Of a stretch of DNA of 21,912 bases, positions 16,063 through 21,912 are shown piece by piece. The DNA lies in NCBI GenBank assembly GCA_023428785.1, contig JAEYWU010000141.1:1-21912 (forward strand), written 5' to 3'. This DNA comes from Pseudomonadota bacterium (lineage in GTDB: Bacteria; Pseudomonadota; Alphaproteobacteria; Caulobacterales; Caulobacteraceae). The position numbers were made by a program, and so were the translations under genes. Numbering within the stretch: the first letter of the stretch is position 1; each line of letters begins with the position of its first letter. The notes below the pieces were generated by a model that made no database searches, was not told the origin of the DNA, and worked only from the letters and a program-made list of their open reading frames with translations.

Positions 16063-18504
16063 ATGCCACAGCCGGCCTCGGGCCTTCCGATCGATGAGGC
16101 CATACCGGCGCTGAAGGCGGCGCTGGCCGACGGGCGCAACGTCGTGCTCGTAGCGCCGCCGGGAGCGGGCAAAACGACGGTCACGCCGCTCGCCCTGAAA
16201 GACGAGCCGTGGCTGTCCGGTCAGCGGATTATCGTGCTGGAGCCTCGCAGACTGGCGGCGCGGGGGGCCGCCCGGCGCATGGCCCAGGTGCTGGGCGAGC
16301 GGCCGGGTGAGACGGTCGGCTATCGAGTCCGCATGGAAAGCTGCGTCAGCGCGCGGACCCGGATCGAGGTCGTCACCGAAGGCGTCTTCACGCGGATGAT
16401 CCTGGATGATCCGGCGCTGGAAGGCGTTGGCGCAGTGCTGTTCGACGAGTTTCACGAGCGCAGCCTGGACGCCGATCTGGGGTTGGCTCTGGCGATTGAG
16501 GCGCAAAGCCTGCTGCGCGACGACCTTCGGCTGGTGGTGATGTCGGCGACGCTGGACGGGGCGGCGATCGCGGGGCGGCTGGATGCGCCGGTGATCGAGA
16601 GTCAGGGCCGGACCTTTCCCGTCGAGACCCGCTATCTGGGGCGACCCGACCGGATCGAGGACGGGGCGGTGCGCGCTGTTCAGAAGGCCCTGGCTGAGGA
16701 GACCGGATCCGTTCTGGTCTTCCTGCCCGGGCAGGGCGAAATCCGTCGGACGGAAGAACGGCTTCTGGAGCGCGGGCTACCGGCGAACGTGACGATCGCG
16801 CCGCTCTACGGGGCCATGGACTTCGCTGCGCAGGACCGGGCCGTCAGCCCGGCGCCGGCCGGGACCCGCAAGGTGGTGCTGGCCTCGGCCATCGCCCAGA
16901 CCAGCCTGACCATCGAGGGGGTCCGGGTGGTGATCGACGCGGGCCAGTCGCGGGTGGCGCGGTTCGATCCGGGATCGGGCCTGAGCCGGCTGGAGACGGT
17001 GAGGGTATCGCGAGCCTCCGCGGATCAGAGGCGGGGGCGAGCGGGCCGGACGGAGCCGGGCGTCTGCTACCGGCTCTGGGACGAGGCGGAGACGCGGGGC
17101 CTGATCGCCTTCGATCGGCCGGAGATTCTCGAGGCGGACCTGACGGGGCTGGTCCTCGATCTGGCACGGTGGGGTGCGAAGTCTCCAGAGGGCCTGATGT
17201 TCCTCGACCCGCCGCCGAAGGCCGCGTGGGATCAGGCCGTGGCAGAGTTGAAGCGGATCGGGGCTCTGGACGAAGCTGGAGGTCTGACGAAGCGGGGGCG
17301 CCGTGTCGCCGATCTGCCTATGCCTGCGCCGCTGGCGAACATGCTGGTGAGAGCCGCTGAGCGCGGTGAGGCGACGACGGCGGCCCGGATCGCGGTGCTG
17401 CTCACGGAGCGGGGGCTGGGCGGAAACGACGCGGATCTGCTGCATCGCCTGGAGCGTCTCGACCGCGATGGATCGGGCCGGGCGAAGGATGCCCGGGCCT
17501 TGGCTAGCCGCTGGGCCAGGATGGTCGGCGGGGAGGGGCATGGCGAGCCCGGACCGCTGCTGGCCGAAGCCTTCCCGGACCGCATCGCGAAGGCGCGAGG
17601 CAAGCCGGGGGAGTTTCTGCTTGCGTCGGGGCGCGGGTGCTGGATTGAGGCGACCGACCGGCTGGCGCGGGAGCCTTGGCTCGCGGTGGCGGAACTGGGC
17701 GGGGGATCATCGCGTGACCGGATTCTGCTGGCCGCTCCGATAGCCGAAGCGGCGCTGAGGGATGGCTTCGCCGACCAGCTGGAGGTCGAAGACCGGCTTG
17801 ATCTGGATGCGCCCGGCGGCGCCACGGCGACGCGTCGGCTGAAACTGGGCGCGCTGGTGCTGGAGGAGCGCCGGATAGACCGGCCCGATCCGCAGATGAT
17901 CGCTACCGCCCTGATGGGGGAGGTCCGGCGCAAGGGCCTCGCGGCGCTGGCCATGGGAGAGGCCGTAGAGGCCCTGAGGGCGCGGGTGGCCTTCCTGCGG
18001 GCCACGGATGACAGCTGGCCGGACCTAACGGACGCGGGGCTGATGGCGGCGCTGGAGGCATGGCTCGAGCCACTGCTCGTGGGGAAGCGGCGGTTGTCGG
18101 ACCTCAGCGACGGCGACCTGGCGGCGGCGATGCGGGGGCTCATGGCCTGGGATGTCGTGCGCAGGCTGGACGCAGAGGCGCCCGAGCGTTTCGAGGCCCC
18201 GACGGGATCGCGCCTGCGGATCGACTACGGCGCGGAGGCGGGGCCCACGGTCTCGGTGCGGGTTCAGGAATTGTATGGCGTGGCCCAGCATCCGCTGGTG
18301 GGACCAAGGCGGACGCCGCTGCTGTTCGAACTGCTGAGCCCGGCACACCGGCCGATCCAGCTGACACGGGACCTGCCGGGATTCTGGAAAGGGTCGTGGA
18401 CGGCGGTGCGCAGCGAGATGCGGGGGCGGTACCCGAAGCACCTCTGGCCGGACGATCCGGCCAGTGCGGCGCCGACGACACGCGCCAAGCCGCGCGGAAC
18501 CTGA
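16063..18504 (+). CDS. hrpB: ATP-dependent RNA helicase HrpB
   Basis: An 813-aa DEAH-type helicase. Walker A PPGAGKTT is at 32-39, motif II DEFH at 128-131 (DEFHERS), motif III MSAT at about 162-165, and motif VI QRRGRAGR at about 325-332. The C-terminal half carries the extension typical of HrpB, ending with the SWTAVRSEMRGRYPKHLWPDDP segment that is strongly conserved in HrpB proteins. Length matches the family (about 800-840). It is thought to act on RNA in bacteria but its substrate is poorly known. The ribosome site before the ATG is weak; the short 18-base gap after the symporter gene suggests read-through from that promoter. Confidence 0.96.
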   Translation: MPQPASGLPIDEAIPALKAALADGRNVVLVAPPGAGKTTVTPLALKDEPWLSGQRIIVLEPRRLAARGAARRMAQVLGERPGETVGYRVRMESCVSARTRIEVVTEGVFTRMILDDPALEGVGAVLFDEFHERSLDADLGLALAIEAQSLLRDDLRLVVMSATLDGAAIAGRLDAPVIESQGRTFPVETRYLGRPDRIEDGAVRAVQKALAEETGSVLVFLPGQGEIRRTEERLLERGLPANVTIAPLYGAMDFAAQDRAVSPAPAGTRKVVLASAIAQTSLTIEGVRVVIDAGQSRVARFDPGSGLSRLETVRVSRASADQRRGRAGRTEPGVCYRLWDEAETRGLIAFDRPEILEADLTGLVLDLARWGAKSPEGLMFLDPPPKAAWDQAVAELKRIGALDEAGGLTKRGRRVADLPMPAPLANMLVRAAERGEATTAARIAVLLTERGLGGNDADLLHRLERLDRDGSGRAKDARALASRWARMVGGEGHGEPGPLLAEAFPDRIAKARGKPGEFLLASGRGCWIEATDRLAREPWLAVAELGGGSSRDRILLAAPIAEAALRDGFADQLEVEDRLDLDAPGGATATRRLKLGALVLEERRIDRPDPQMIATALMGEVRRKGLAALAMGEAVEALRARVAFLRATDDSWPDLTDAGLMAALEAWLEPLLVGKRRLSDLSDGDLAAAMRGLMAWDVVRRLDAEAPERFEAPTGSRLRIDYGAEAGPTVSVRVQELYGVAQHPLVGPRRTPLLFELLSPAHRPIQLTRDLPGFWKGSWTAVRSEMRGRYPKHLWPDDPASAAPTTRAKPRGT

Positions 18505-18568
18505 AGCGCAGCCTGCTGTGGCGAAGGCACCGGCGCCGCGATAGCGTCGGGCGTCAGGGGATTGGTTC

Positions 18569-19264
18569 ATGTTGGTTTCGCTTGCCGTCGCCGCCCTCGC
18601 CGGCGCCCAGTTGTCGGTCCCGCCGGTACGTTATCCGGAGGCGCCGGCCAGAGCGGTGACCCCGGACGGGTTCGCGCCCAGCGGCTGGACGGTCGAGCAC
18701 GAGGCGCACGGAGACCTGAACGGCGACGGCGCGCCTGACATGGCGCTGGTCCTGAGGGACCGGGACCCGCGCAATATCATCGATCATGACGGCCTGGGTC
18801 AGAACCCGTGGGACACGAACCCGCGGATGCTGTTGATCGCCCTGTCCGACGGGGTGGAATATCGCCGGGTGGCGGTCGACACCGAGCTGATCCCGCGATC
18901 CGACAGCCCAACGCTGGAGGATGTGCTGAGTGACGTCGAGGGCCCGGCGATCCGGCGCGGTTCCCTGAGGGTTTCGGTCGGTCGATTCATGTCGGCCGGC
19001 GGCTGGGGCATGGGGCGCCGGACCTTCACCTTCCGGCTCAACGCTGAACGGTTCCAGCTGATCGGCTTCGATGACCTGGACATGCACCGCGGCTCCGGCG
19101 AATGGACCGAGCGCAGCATCAACTATGTGACCCGCCGGATGAGCGTGACCACGGGCAACATCGGCGACAGCCGCGAGCGTGAAACCTGGCGCGCGGCGCC
19201 GGGCGACGGGCCGATCTGGCTTGAGGACGTCGGCGACGGGCTGGCGTTCGAGCCTGAGGGCTAG
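18569..19264 (+). CDS. Secreted protein with one calcium-loop (FG-GAP/VCBS-like) motif, unknown function
   Basis: A 231-aa protein with a short signal peptide (about 1-13, ending AGA before QLSVPP), so probably periplasmic or outer-surface. HGDLNGDGAPDMALVL (48-63) is an EF-hand-like calcium loop, D49-x-N51-x-D53-G54-x-x-D57, of the kind found in FG-GAP/VCBS repeats, but only one copy is present. The rest is mainly beta-type, with several short tryptophan-containing stretches and no enzyme motif that I recognise. AGGGGA precedes the ATG by about 7 bases. It starts 64 bases after hrpB and converges with the next gene over 21 bases. Confidence 0.78.
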   Translation: MLVSLAVAALAGAQLSVPPVRYPEAPARAVTPDGFAPSGWTVEHEAHGDLNGDGAPDMALVLRDRDPRNIIDHDGLGQNPWDTNPRMLLIALSDGVEYRRVAVDTELIPRSDSPTLEDVLSDVEGPAIRRGSLRVSVGRFMSAGGWGMGRRTFTFRLNAERFQLIGFDDLDMHRGSGEWTERSINYVTRRMSVTTGNIGDSRERETWRAAPGDGPIWLEDVGDGLAFEPEG

Positions 19265-19285
19265 GGCCACCATTCTCCGAGACGG

Positions 19286-19846
19286 CTAGGATGGCTGTTC
19301 TTCCAACCAGCAGGCGGAAAGCTCATCGCGCGCGGTGGTCCACCAGCCGTATGCGGGAGAGTTGACGTTGCCCTCGATCTCCAGCTTTACAACGGTTCCC
19401 TCGGTTCCGATCCGCGCCCACTGGTTCCAGAAGCGGACCTCGGATCCGTCCATGACCATGCCGATGCGATCGTCGGTCCGACCAAGGCCGGGCACATCGG
19501 GCCAGGCAGCGACCTCCGCCTCCATCGCCGCCAGCACTCCAGTAAGCGCAGCGCAGGTACGGGAGTCCGCCCAGAGAACGCCCTCGGTAACCTCGCCGCG
19601 GCCCCAGCTTCGCCGAACCATCCAATGGGCCTGTCGGGCGCCTTGCGGGCCTGTCCAGGCGACATGGAAAGTCGCGATTTCCCAGGTTCGAGGCAGGTAG
19701 TCGAAAATGCTGACACCGGCGAAGGGACGGCCAGTCCCCGCGACCGTTTCGAGCGCCGCCTCCCGCTGGGCGAGGAAGGTCGCCGACTGAGCATTCACGG
19801 ACGCGGGCACAGCGAGAAGCGCCAAGGCCAAAGCCAGAAAGCGCAT
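19286..19846 (-). CDS. Secreted protein of unknown function
   Basis: A 186-aa protein with a clean signal peptide (about 1-19, ending VNA before QSATF). The mature part has two cysteines far apart (SRTCAAL and LSACWLEE) that might form a disulfide, and several tryptophans. No lipobox, membrane helix or known catalytic motif is visible. The ATG shares one base with the stop of the SpoU methyltransferase gene (TGATG) and GGAGGGGG lies about 5 bases upstream; a GTG one codon earlier is also possible. It is last in a three-gene overlapping operon behind two RNA methyltransferases, though its export suggests an unrelated role. Confidence 0.78.
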   Translation of the reverse strand: MRFLALALALLAVPASVNAQSATFLAQREAALETVAGTGRPFAGVSIFDYLPRTWEIATFHVAWTGPQGARQAHWMVRRSWGRGEVTEGVLWADSRTCAALTGVLAAMEAEVAAWPDVPGLGRTDDRIGMVMDGSEVRFWNQWARIGTEGTVVKLEIEGNVNSPAYGWWTTARDELSACWLEEQPS

Positions 19847-20646
19847 CACACCCCCTCCGTCGCTGCATAGACCATGATGCCCGTGGCGATCGCCAGGTTG
19901 AGGCTGTCGGCGCGGCCGCGCATGGGGATCTTGACGGTGAGGTCGCAGGCGGCGGCGAGGGCGTCGGTGAGGCCGGCCTGTTCGTTGCCCATGAGGATCA
20001 GGGTCGGGCGGCGGTAGGGCGCGGCGCGGTAGTCGTGGGCCGCGTCCAGACGGGTGCCGACGACGGAGCCGGGGAAGCCAGCGCGCCAGGCCAGGAATTC
20101 CTCGCGCGTGGCGCGGCTGACGCTGACGGCGAAGATGGAGCCCATGGTGGCGCGCACGGCCTCGACGCTGAAGGGGTCGACGCAGTCGTCGATCAGGATG
20201 ACGCCGCCGCAGCCTGCGGCGTCGGCGGTGCGGATGATGGTGCCGAGGTTGCCGGGATCGCGGACCTGTTCGAGCGCGACCCAGCAGGGACTGGTCTCGG
20301 GGCGGATCTGGTCGAGCGGCAGGAAGCGCTGGTCGAAGACGGCGAGGACGGTCTGGGGATTGTCCTTGCGCGAGACCTTTTCGAGGATTTCGTGGGTGAC
20401 GACGATGACTTCGCCGCCACCGTCGAGGGTGGCGGTGCGGGCGCGGTCGAGCAGGGGATGCGGGCGGGCGTCCTTGCCGACCAGCAACTGGCGCGGGGCC
20501 TGGCCGAGGTCCAGCGCCTCGCCGATGAACTTCAGCCCCTCGGCGAGGAAGGTCGAGGTCTGCTCGCGGGCCTTCTTCATGTTGAGGGCGCGGATGGCCT
20601 TGATCGTGTCATTGGTCAGCGAGGTGATCTCGCGGACGCGGCTCAC
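19846..20646 (-). CDS. SpoU/TrmH-family RNA 2'-O-methyltransferase
   Basis: A 266-aa SPOUT enzyme that should methylate a ribose 2'-OH in rRNA or tRNA using SAM. The N-terminal part resembles the substrate-binding domain of RlmB/TrmH-like enzymes. The catalytic part shows the three SpoU motifs: DPGNLGTIIRTADAAG (130-145), LILMGNEQAGL (216-226) and KIPMRGRADSLNLAIATG (239-256), which form the trefoil knot and the SAM pocket. The start is GTG overlapping the upstream methyltransferase stop (GTGA). The exact target nucleotide (for example that of RlmB) cannot be fixed from the motifs. Confidence 0.92.
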   Translation of the reverse strand: MSRVREITSLTNDTIKAIRALNMKKAREQTSTFLAEGLKFIGEALDLGQAPRQLLVGKDARPHPLLDRARTATLDGGGEVIVVTHEILEKVSRKDNPQTVLAVFDQRFLPLDQIRPETSPCWVALEQVRDPGNLGTIIRTADAAGCGGVILIDDCVDPFSVEAVRATMGSIFAVSVSRATREEFLAWRAGFPGSVVGTRLDAAHDYRAAPYRRPTLILMGNEQAGLTDALAAACDLTVKIPMRGRADSLNLAIATGIMVYAATEGV

Positions 20647-21530
20647 AGGTCGCTCCAGCGCGCGAAGAACGACAGGCCGATTTCGGCTGAGCGAGGGCTG
20701 TCTTCGAGCAGACCTAGTTCGCCCCAGTCGATCACGCCACCCCGGTCCTTGAGGCGGTCGGCCAGCAGATGGGCAAGGGCCATGCCGGAGATCCTCGCGG
20801 CGTAGGCATTGATCAGCAGGAAGGCTGCGTCGTCGTCCAGCAACTCAGCGCACAGGCTGACCAGCTCGGGGGTGTCCTCGAACAGACGCCAGACCTCTCC
20901 GTCGGTCCCGCGACCGTACTTTGGCGGGTCCAGGATTATGCCGTGATAGCGGTTGCCGCGCCGGACCTCGCGCTGAACGAATTTGCGGGCGTCCTCGACG
21001 ATCCAGCGAACGTTGGAGATGCCCGACAGGCCGGCGTTCTCGCGGGCGTAGCCGACGGACTTCTTGGAGGCGTCGACGTGGGTGACCTCGGCGCCGGCGG
21101 CGGCGCAGACGAGCGACGCCACGCCGGTGTAGCCGAACAGGTTCAGGACCTTCGGGCGTTCGCGCTTCTCGACGGCGGCCTTGAGCCATTCCCAGTTGGC
21201 CGCCTGTTCCGGGAAGAAGGCCAGGTGGCGGAAGTTCGTGAAACGGGCATTGAACCGCGCCTCTCCGCACGAGAGTTCGGTGGTCTCGGGCTGGGGCTTG
21301 TTGAAGCGCCAGTTGCCGGCCTCGTCATCGTCGGTCGGATCGAAGACGGCGTCGGCCTTTGACCAGAGCTCGGGCCTCGCGGGCGCCCAGAGGCACTGGG
21401 GCTCGGGACGCACGACCAGAGCCTTGCCGTAACGCTCGAGCTTCTTGCCGTCCCCGGAATCGACGAGGGCGTAGTCGCCCCAGGCGCGGGTGCGCAGGAT
21501 TTCGGGCTGGGCGGAAAGGCGAGGGCTCAT
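20643..21530 (-). CDS. Class I SAM-dependent rRNA methyltransferase (RlmI/RlmL-K-like)
   Basis: A 295-aa Rossmann-fold methyltransferase. Motif I is VLNLFGYTGVASL (128-140), the acidic end of strand 2 is HVDASKKSV (151-159), and motif IV is LDPPKYGRG (200-208). The DPPK form is that of RNA 5-methylcytosine or N2-methylguanine enzymes close to RlmI and RlmKL. A cytosine-5 enzyme usually has a second cysteine-bearing motif that I do not clearly see, so the base modified is left open. The N-terminus lacks a clear full PUA domain. The ribosome site before the ATG is weak and a G-run tract lies just upstream. It heads a three-gene minus-strand operon. Confidence 0.88.
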   Translation of the reverse strand: MSPRLSAQPEILRTRAWGDYALVDSGDGKKLERYGKALVVRPEPQCLWAPARPELWSKADAVFDPTDDDEAGNWRFNKPQPETTELSCGEARFNARFTNFRHLAFFPEQAANWEWLKAAVEKRERPKVLNLFGYTGVASLVCAAAGAEVTHVDASKKSVGYARENAGLSGISNVRWIVEDARKFVQREVRRGNRYHGIILDPPKYGRGTDGEVWRLFEDTPELVSLCAELLDDDAAFLLINAYAARISGMALAHLLADRLKDRGGVIDWGELGLLEDSPRSAEIGLSFFARWSDL

Positions 21531-21543
21531 GGGACGGTGTTTA

Positions 21544-21597
21544 GGGGGAATGGGGATTGGGGAGAAGGGACTAGGGGCTGGGGGCTAGGGACTAGGA
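21544..21597 (+). repeat. Degenerate 7-base tandem G-run tract (possible G-quadruplex)
   Basis: Seven runs of three to five G, starting at 21544, 21552, 21559, 21567, 21574, 21580 and 21588, plus a shorter GG at 21595, repeat with a period of 7 (once 8) with spacers such as ACTA, CT and ATT. The spacing fits G-quadruplex formation on the plus strand. It lies 14 bases upstream of the methyltransferase ATG, in its probable leader. Confidence 0.75.
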
Positions 21598-21658
21598 CGA
21601 TCTTCTCCCTCCGCTGACAGGGGAGGATTGAAACCGGGCACGGCTCCGCAGCCTCGCG

Positions 21659-21697
21659 GTCCCGGCTCGGCCTCGGCTTCGCCTCGTTGGCCGGGAT
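21659..21697. repeat. REP-like hairpin element
   Basis: CCCGGC (21661-21666) and GCCGGG (21690-21695), with an extra T-A pair outside, flank a CTCGG/CTTCGCC-rich loop, followed by ATGAC. The CCGGGATGAC edge resembles dispersed intergenic palindromes in several high-GC alphaproteobacteria. Confidence 0.55.
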
Positions 21698-21712
21698 GAC
21701 AAGGCGTATCGA

Positions 21713-21736
21713 CTTCATGCGGCAAGCCGCATGAAG
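21713..21736. repeat. Perfect 11-base inverted repeat
   Basis: The arms CTTCATGCGGC (21713-21723) and GCCGCATGAAG (21726-21736) are separated by only AA. The near-perfect palindrome could form a hairpin or cruciform, or be a dimeric protein site. Confidence 0.7.
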
Positions 21737-21758
21737 GGATGGAGAGGCCGGGGCGGCG

Positions 21759-21774
21759 CCGGGCCTGAGCCCGG
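21759..21774. repeat. Short hairpin CCGGGC/GCCCGG
   Basis: Six-base arms (21759-21764 and 21769-21774) surround the tetraloop CTGA. One of several hairpins packed in the gene-free region. Confidence 0.5.
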
Positions 21775-21787
21775 GAACCGTTGAGAT

Positions 21788-21843
21788 GCGTCCGTGCTTT
21801 CGCCGTAGGACGCGTTTATGTTTTCGGCGCAGGTCCTGCGCCG
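21788..21843. repeat. Two hairpins downstream of the edge gene
   Basis: GCGTCC/GGACGC (21788-21793 and 21808-21813) and CGGCGCAGG/CCTGCGCCG (21825-21833 and 21835-21843 around one T). The second lies 13 bases past the stop of the minus-strand edge gene, where a terminator would be, but the minus strand after it is A-rich, not T-rich. Confidence 0.55.
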
Positions 21844-21855
21844 CCCCCGGTCGGT

Positions 21856-21912
21856 TCACGCGAGCGGCTCGGGTTTCGGCTTCTTCCGCCGGGACCGGGA
21901 GCGCTTTGAGCT
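21856..21912 (-). CDS. 3' end of an unidentified gene with a basic C-terminal tail
   Basis: The frame is open from the window edge to a TGA at 21858-21856. Its 18 visible codons give a tail of mostly S, R, K and P (KRSRSRRKKPKPEPLA). Sixteen of the 18 codons end in G or C, as in the neighbouring genes. Lys/Arg/Pro-rich tails are common on RNA-binding enzymes of this group such as pseudouridine synthases and helicases, but nothing in the visible part fixes the family. Confidence 0.45.
   Translation of the reverse strand, partial: SSKRSRSRRKKPKPEPLA

Larger units (their letters stand above)
21531..21855. other. Gene-free region with G-run repeats and multiple hairpins
   Basis: No convincing gene is present in these 325 bases; the only long frames have repeat-derived, P/R-rich translations. 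It carries the G-run tract, a REP-like hairpin, and further inverted repeats listed separately. It must also contain the promoter of the methyltransferase operon. Confidence 0.75.

Noticed and set aside
21544..21597. CRISPR array
   Set aside because: The unit is only 7 bases and there are no spacers.
21527..21859. A 110-codon minus-strand frame across the gene-free region
   Set aside because: Its translation comes from the hairpins and G-run tract (P/R/S-rich), with no ribosome site. It overlaps two separate repeat types.

Overview
The window is high-GC DNA with strongly G/C-ending codons. It most likely comes from a stalked or holdfast-forming alphaproteobacterium of the Caulobacterales, Brevundimonas- or Caulobacter-like. 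The main support is a gene run in the order hfsE-hfsF-hfsG-hfsH, the Caulobacter holdfast polysaccharide synthesis set. An EcfG-type general stress sigma factor with matching GGAAC-N16-CGTT-type promoters, a TonB-dependent receptor and HrpB fit the same group.

Region 1 (1-5560, minus strand) is one tightly packed operon. It encodes the initiating sugar-phosphate transferase HfsE, the flippase HfsF, the glycosyltransferase HfsG, the polysaccharide deacetylase HfsH and a further family 2 glycosyltransferase that runs off the window. Neighbouring stops and starts overlap (ATGA, ATGA, GTGA) or lie 4 bases apart. Together they would start, extend, deacetylate and export the repeat unit of the adhesive holdfast. 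A tRNA-Ser(GCU) gene lies just upstream on the other strand.

Region 2 (5763-10251) holds a TonB-dependent outer-membrane receptor, a small secreted Ala/Gln-rich coiled-coil protein, and a two-gene unit of an SCP2-like lipid-binding protein and an acyl-CoA dehydrogenase.

Region 3 (10346-11863) is a compact stress-response block. It has an EcfG-family sigma factor, a KGG-repeat stress protein, a single-domain response regulator and, converging on the sigma gene, a 59-residue ORF faintly resembling the anti-sigma factor NepR. The sigma gene and the KGG gene each carry their own EcfG-type promoter. This is the most interesting part of the window.

Region 4 (11937-21530) is mostly housekeeping and transport. 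It holds a glyoxalase II-like metallo-hydrolase, an APC amino acid permease with a good terminator, a divergent sodium:neurotransmitter-type symporter, the helicase HrpB, two secreted proteins of unknown role, and two RNA methyltransferases (SpoU/TrmH type and an RlmI-like class I enzyme) in an overlapping operon.

Region 5 (21531-21855) has no gene. It has a seven-base-periodic G-run tract and a cluster of strong inverted repeats (REP-like). The last 57 bases look like the 3' end of a minus-strand gene with a basic tail. I found no CRISPR array, insertion sequence, phage gene or integrase.
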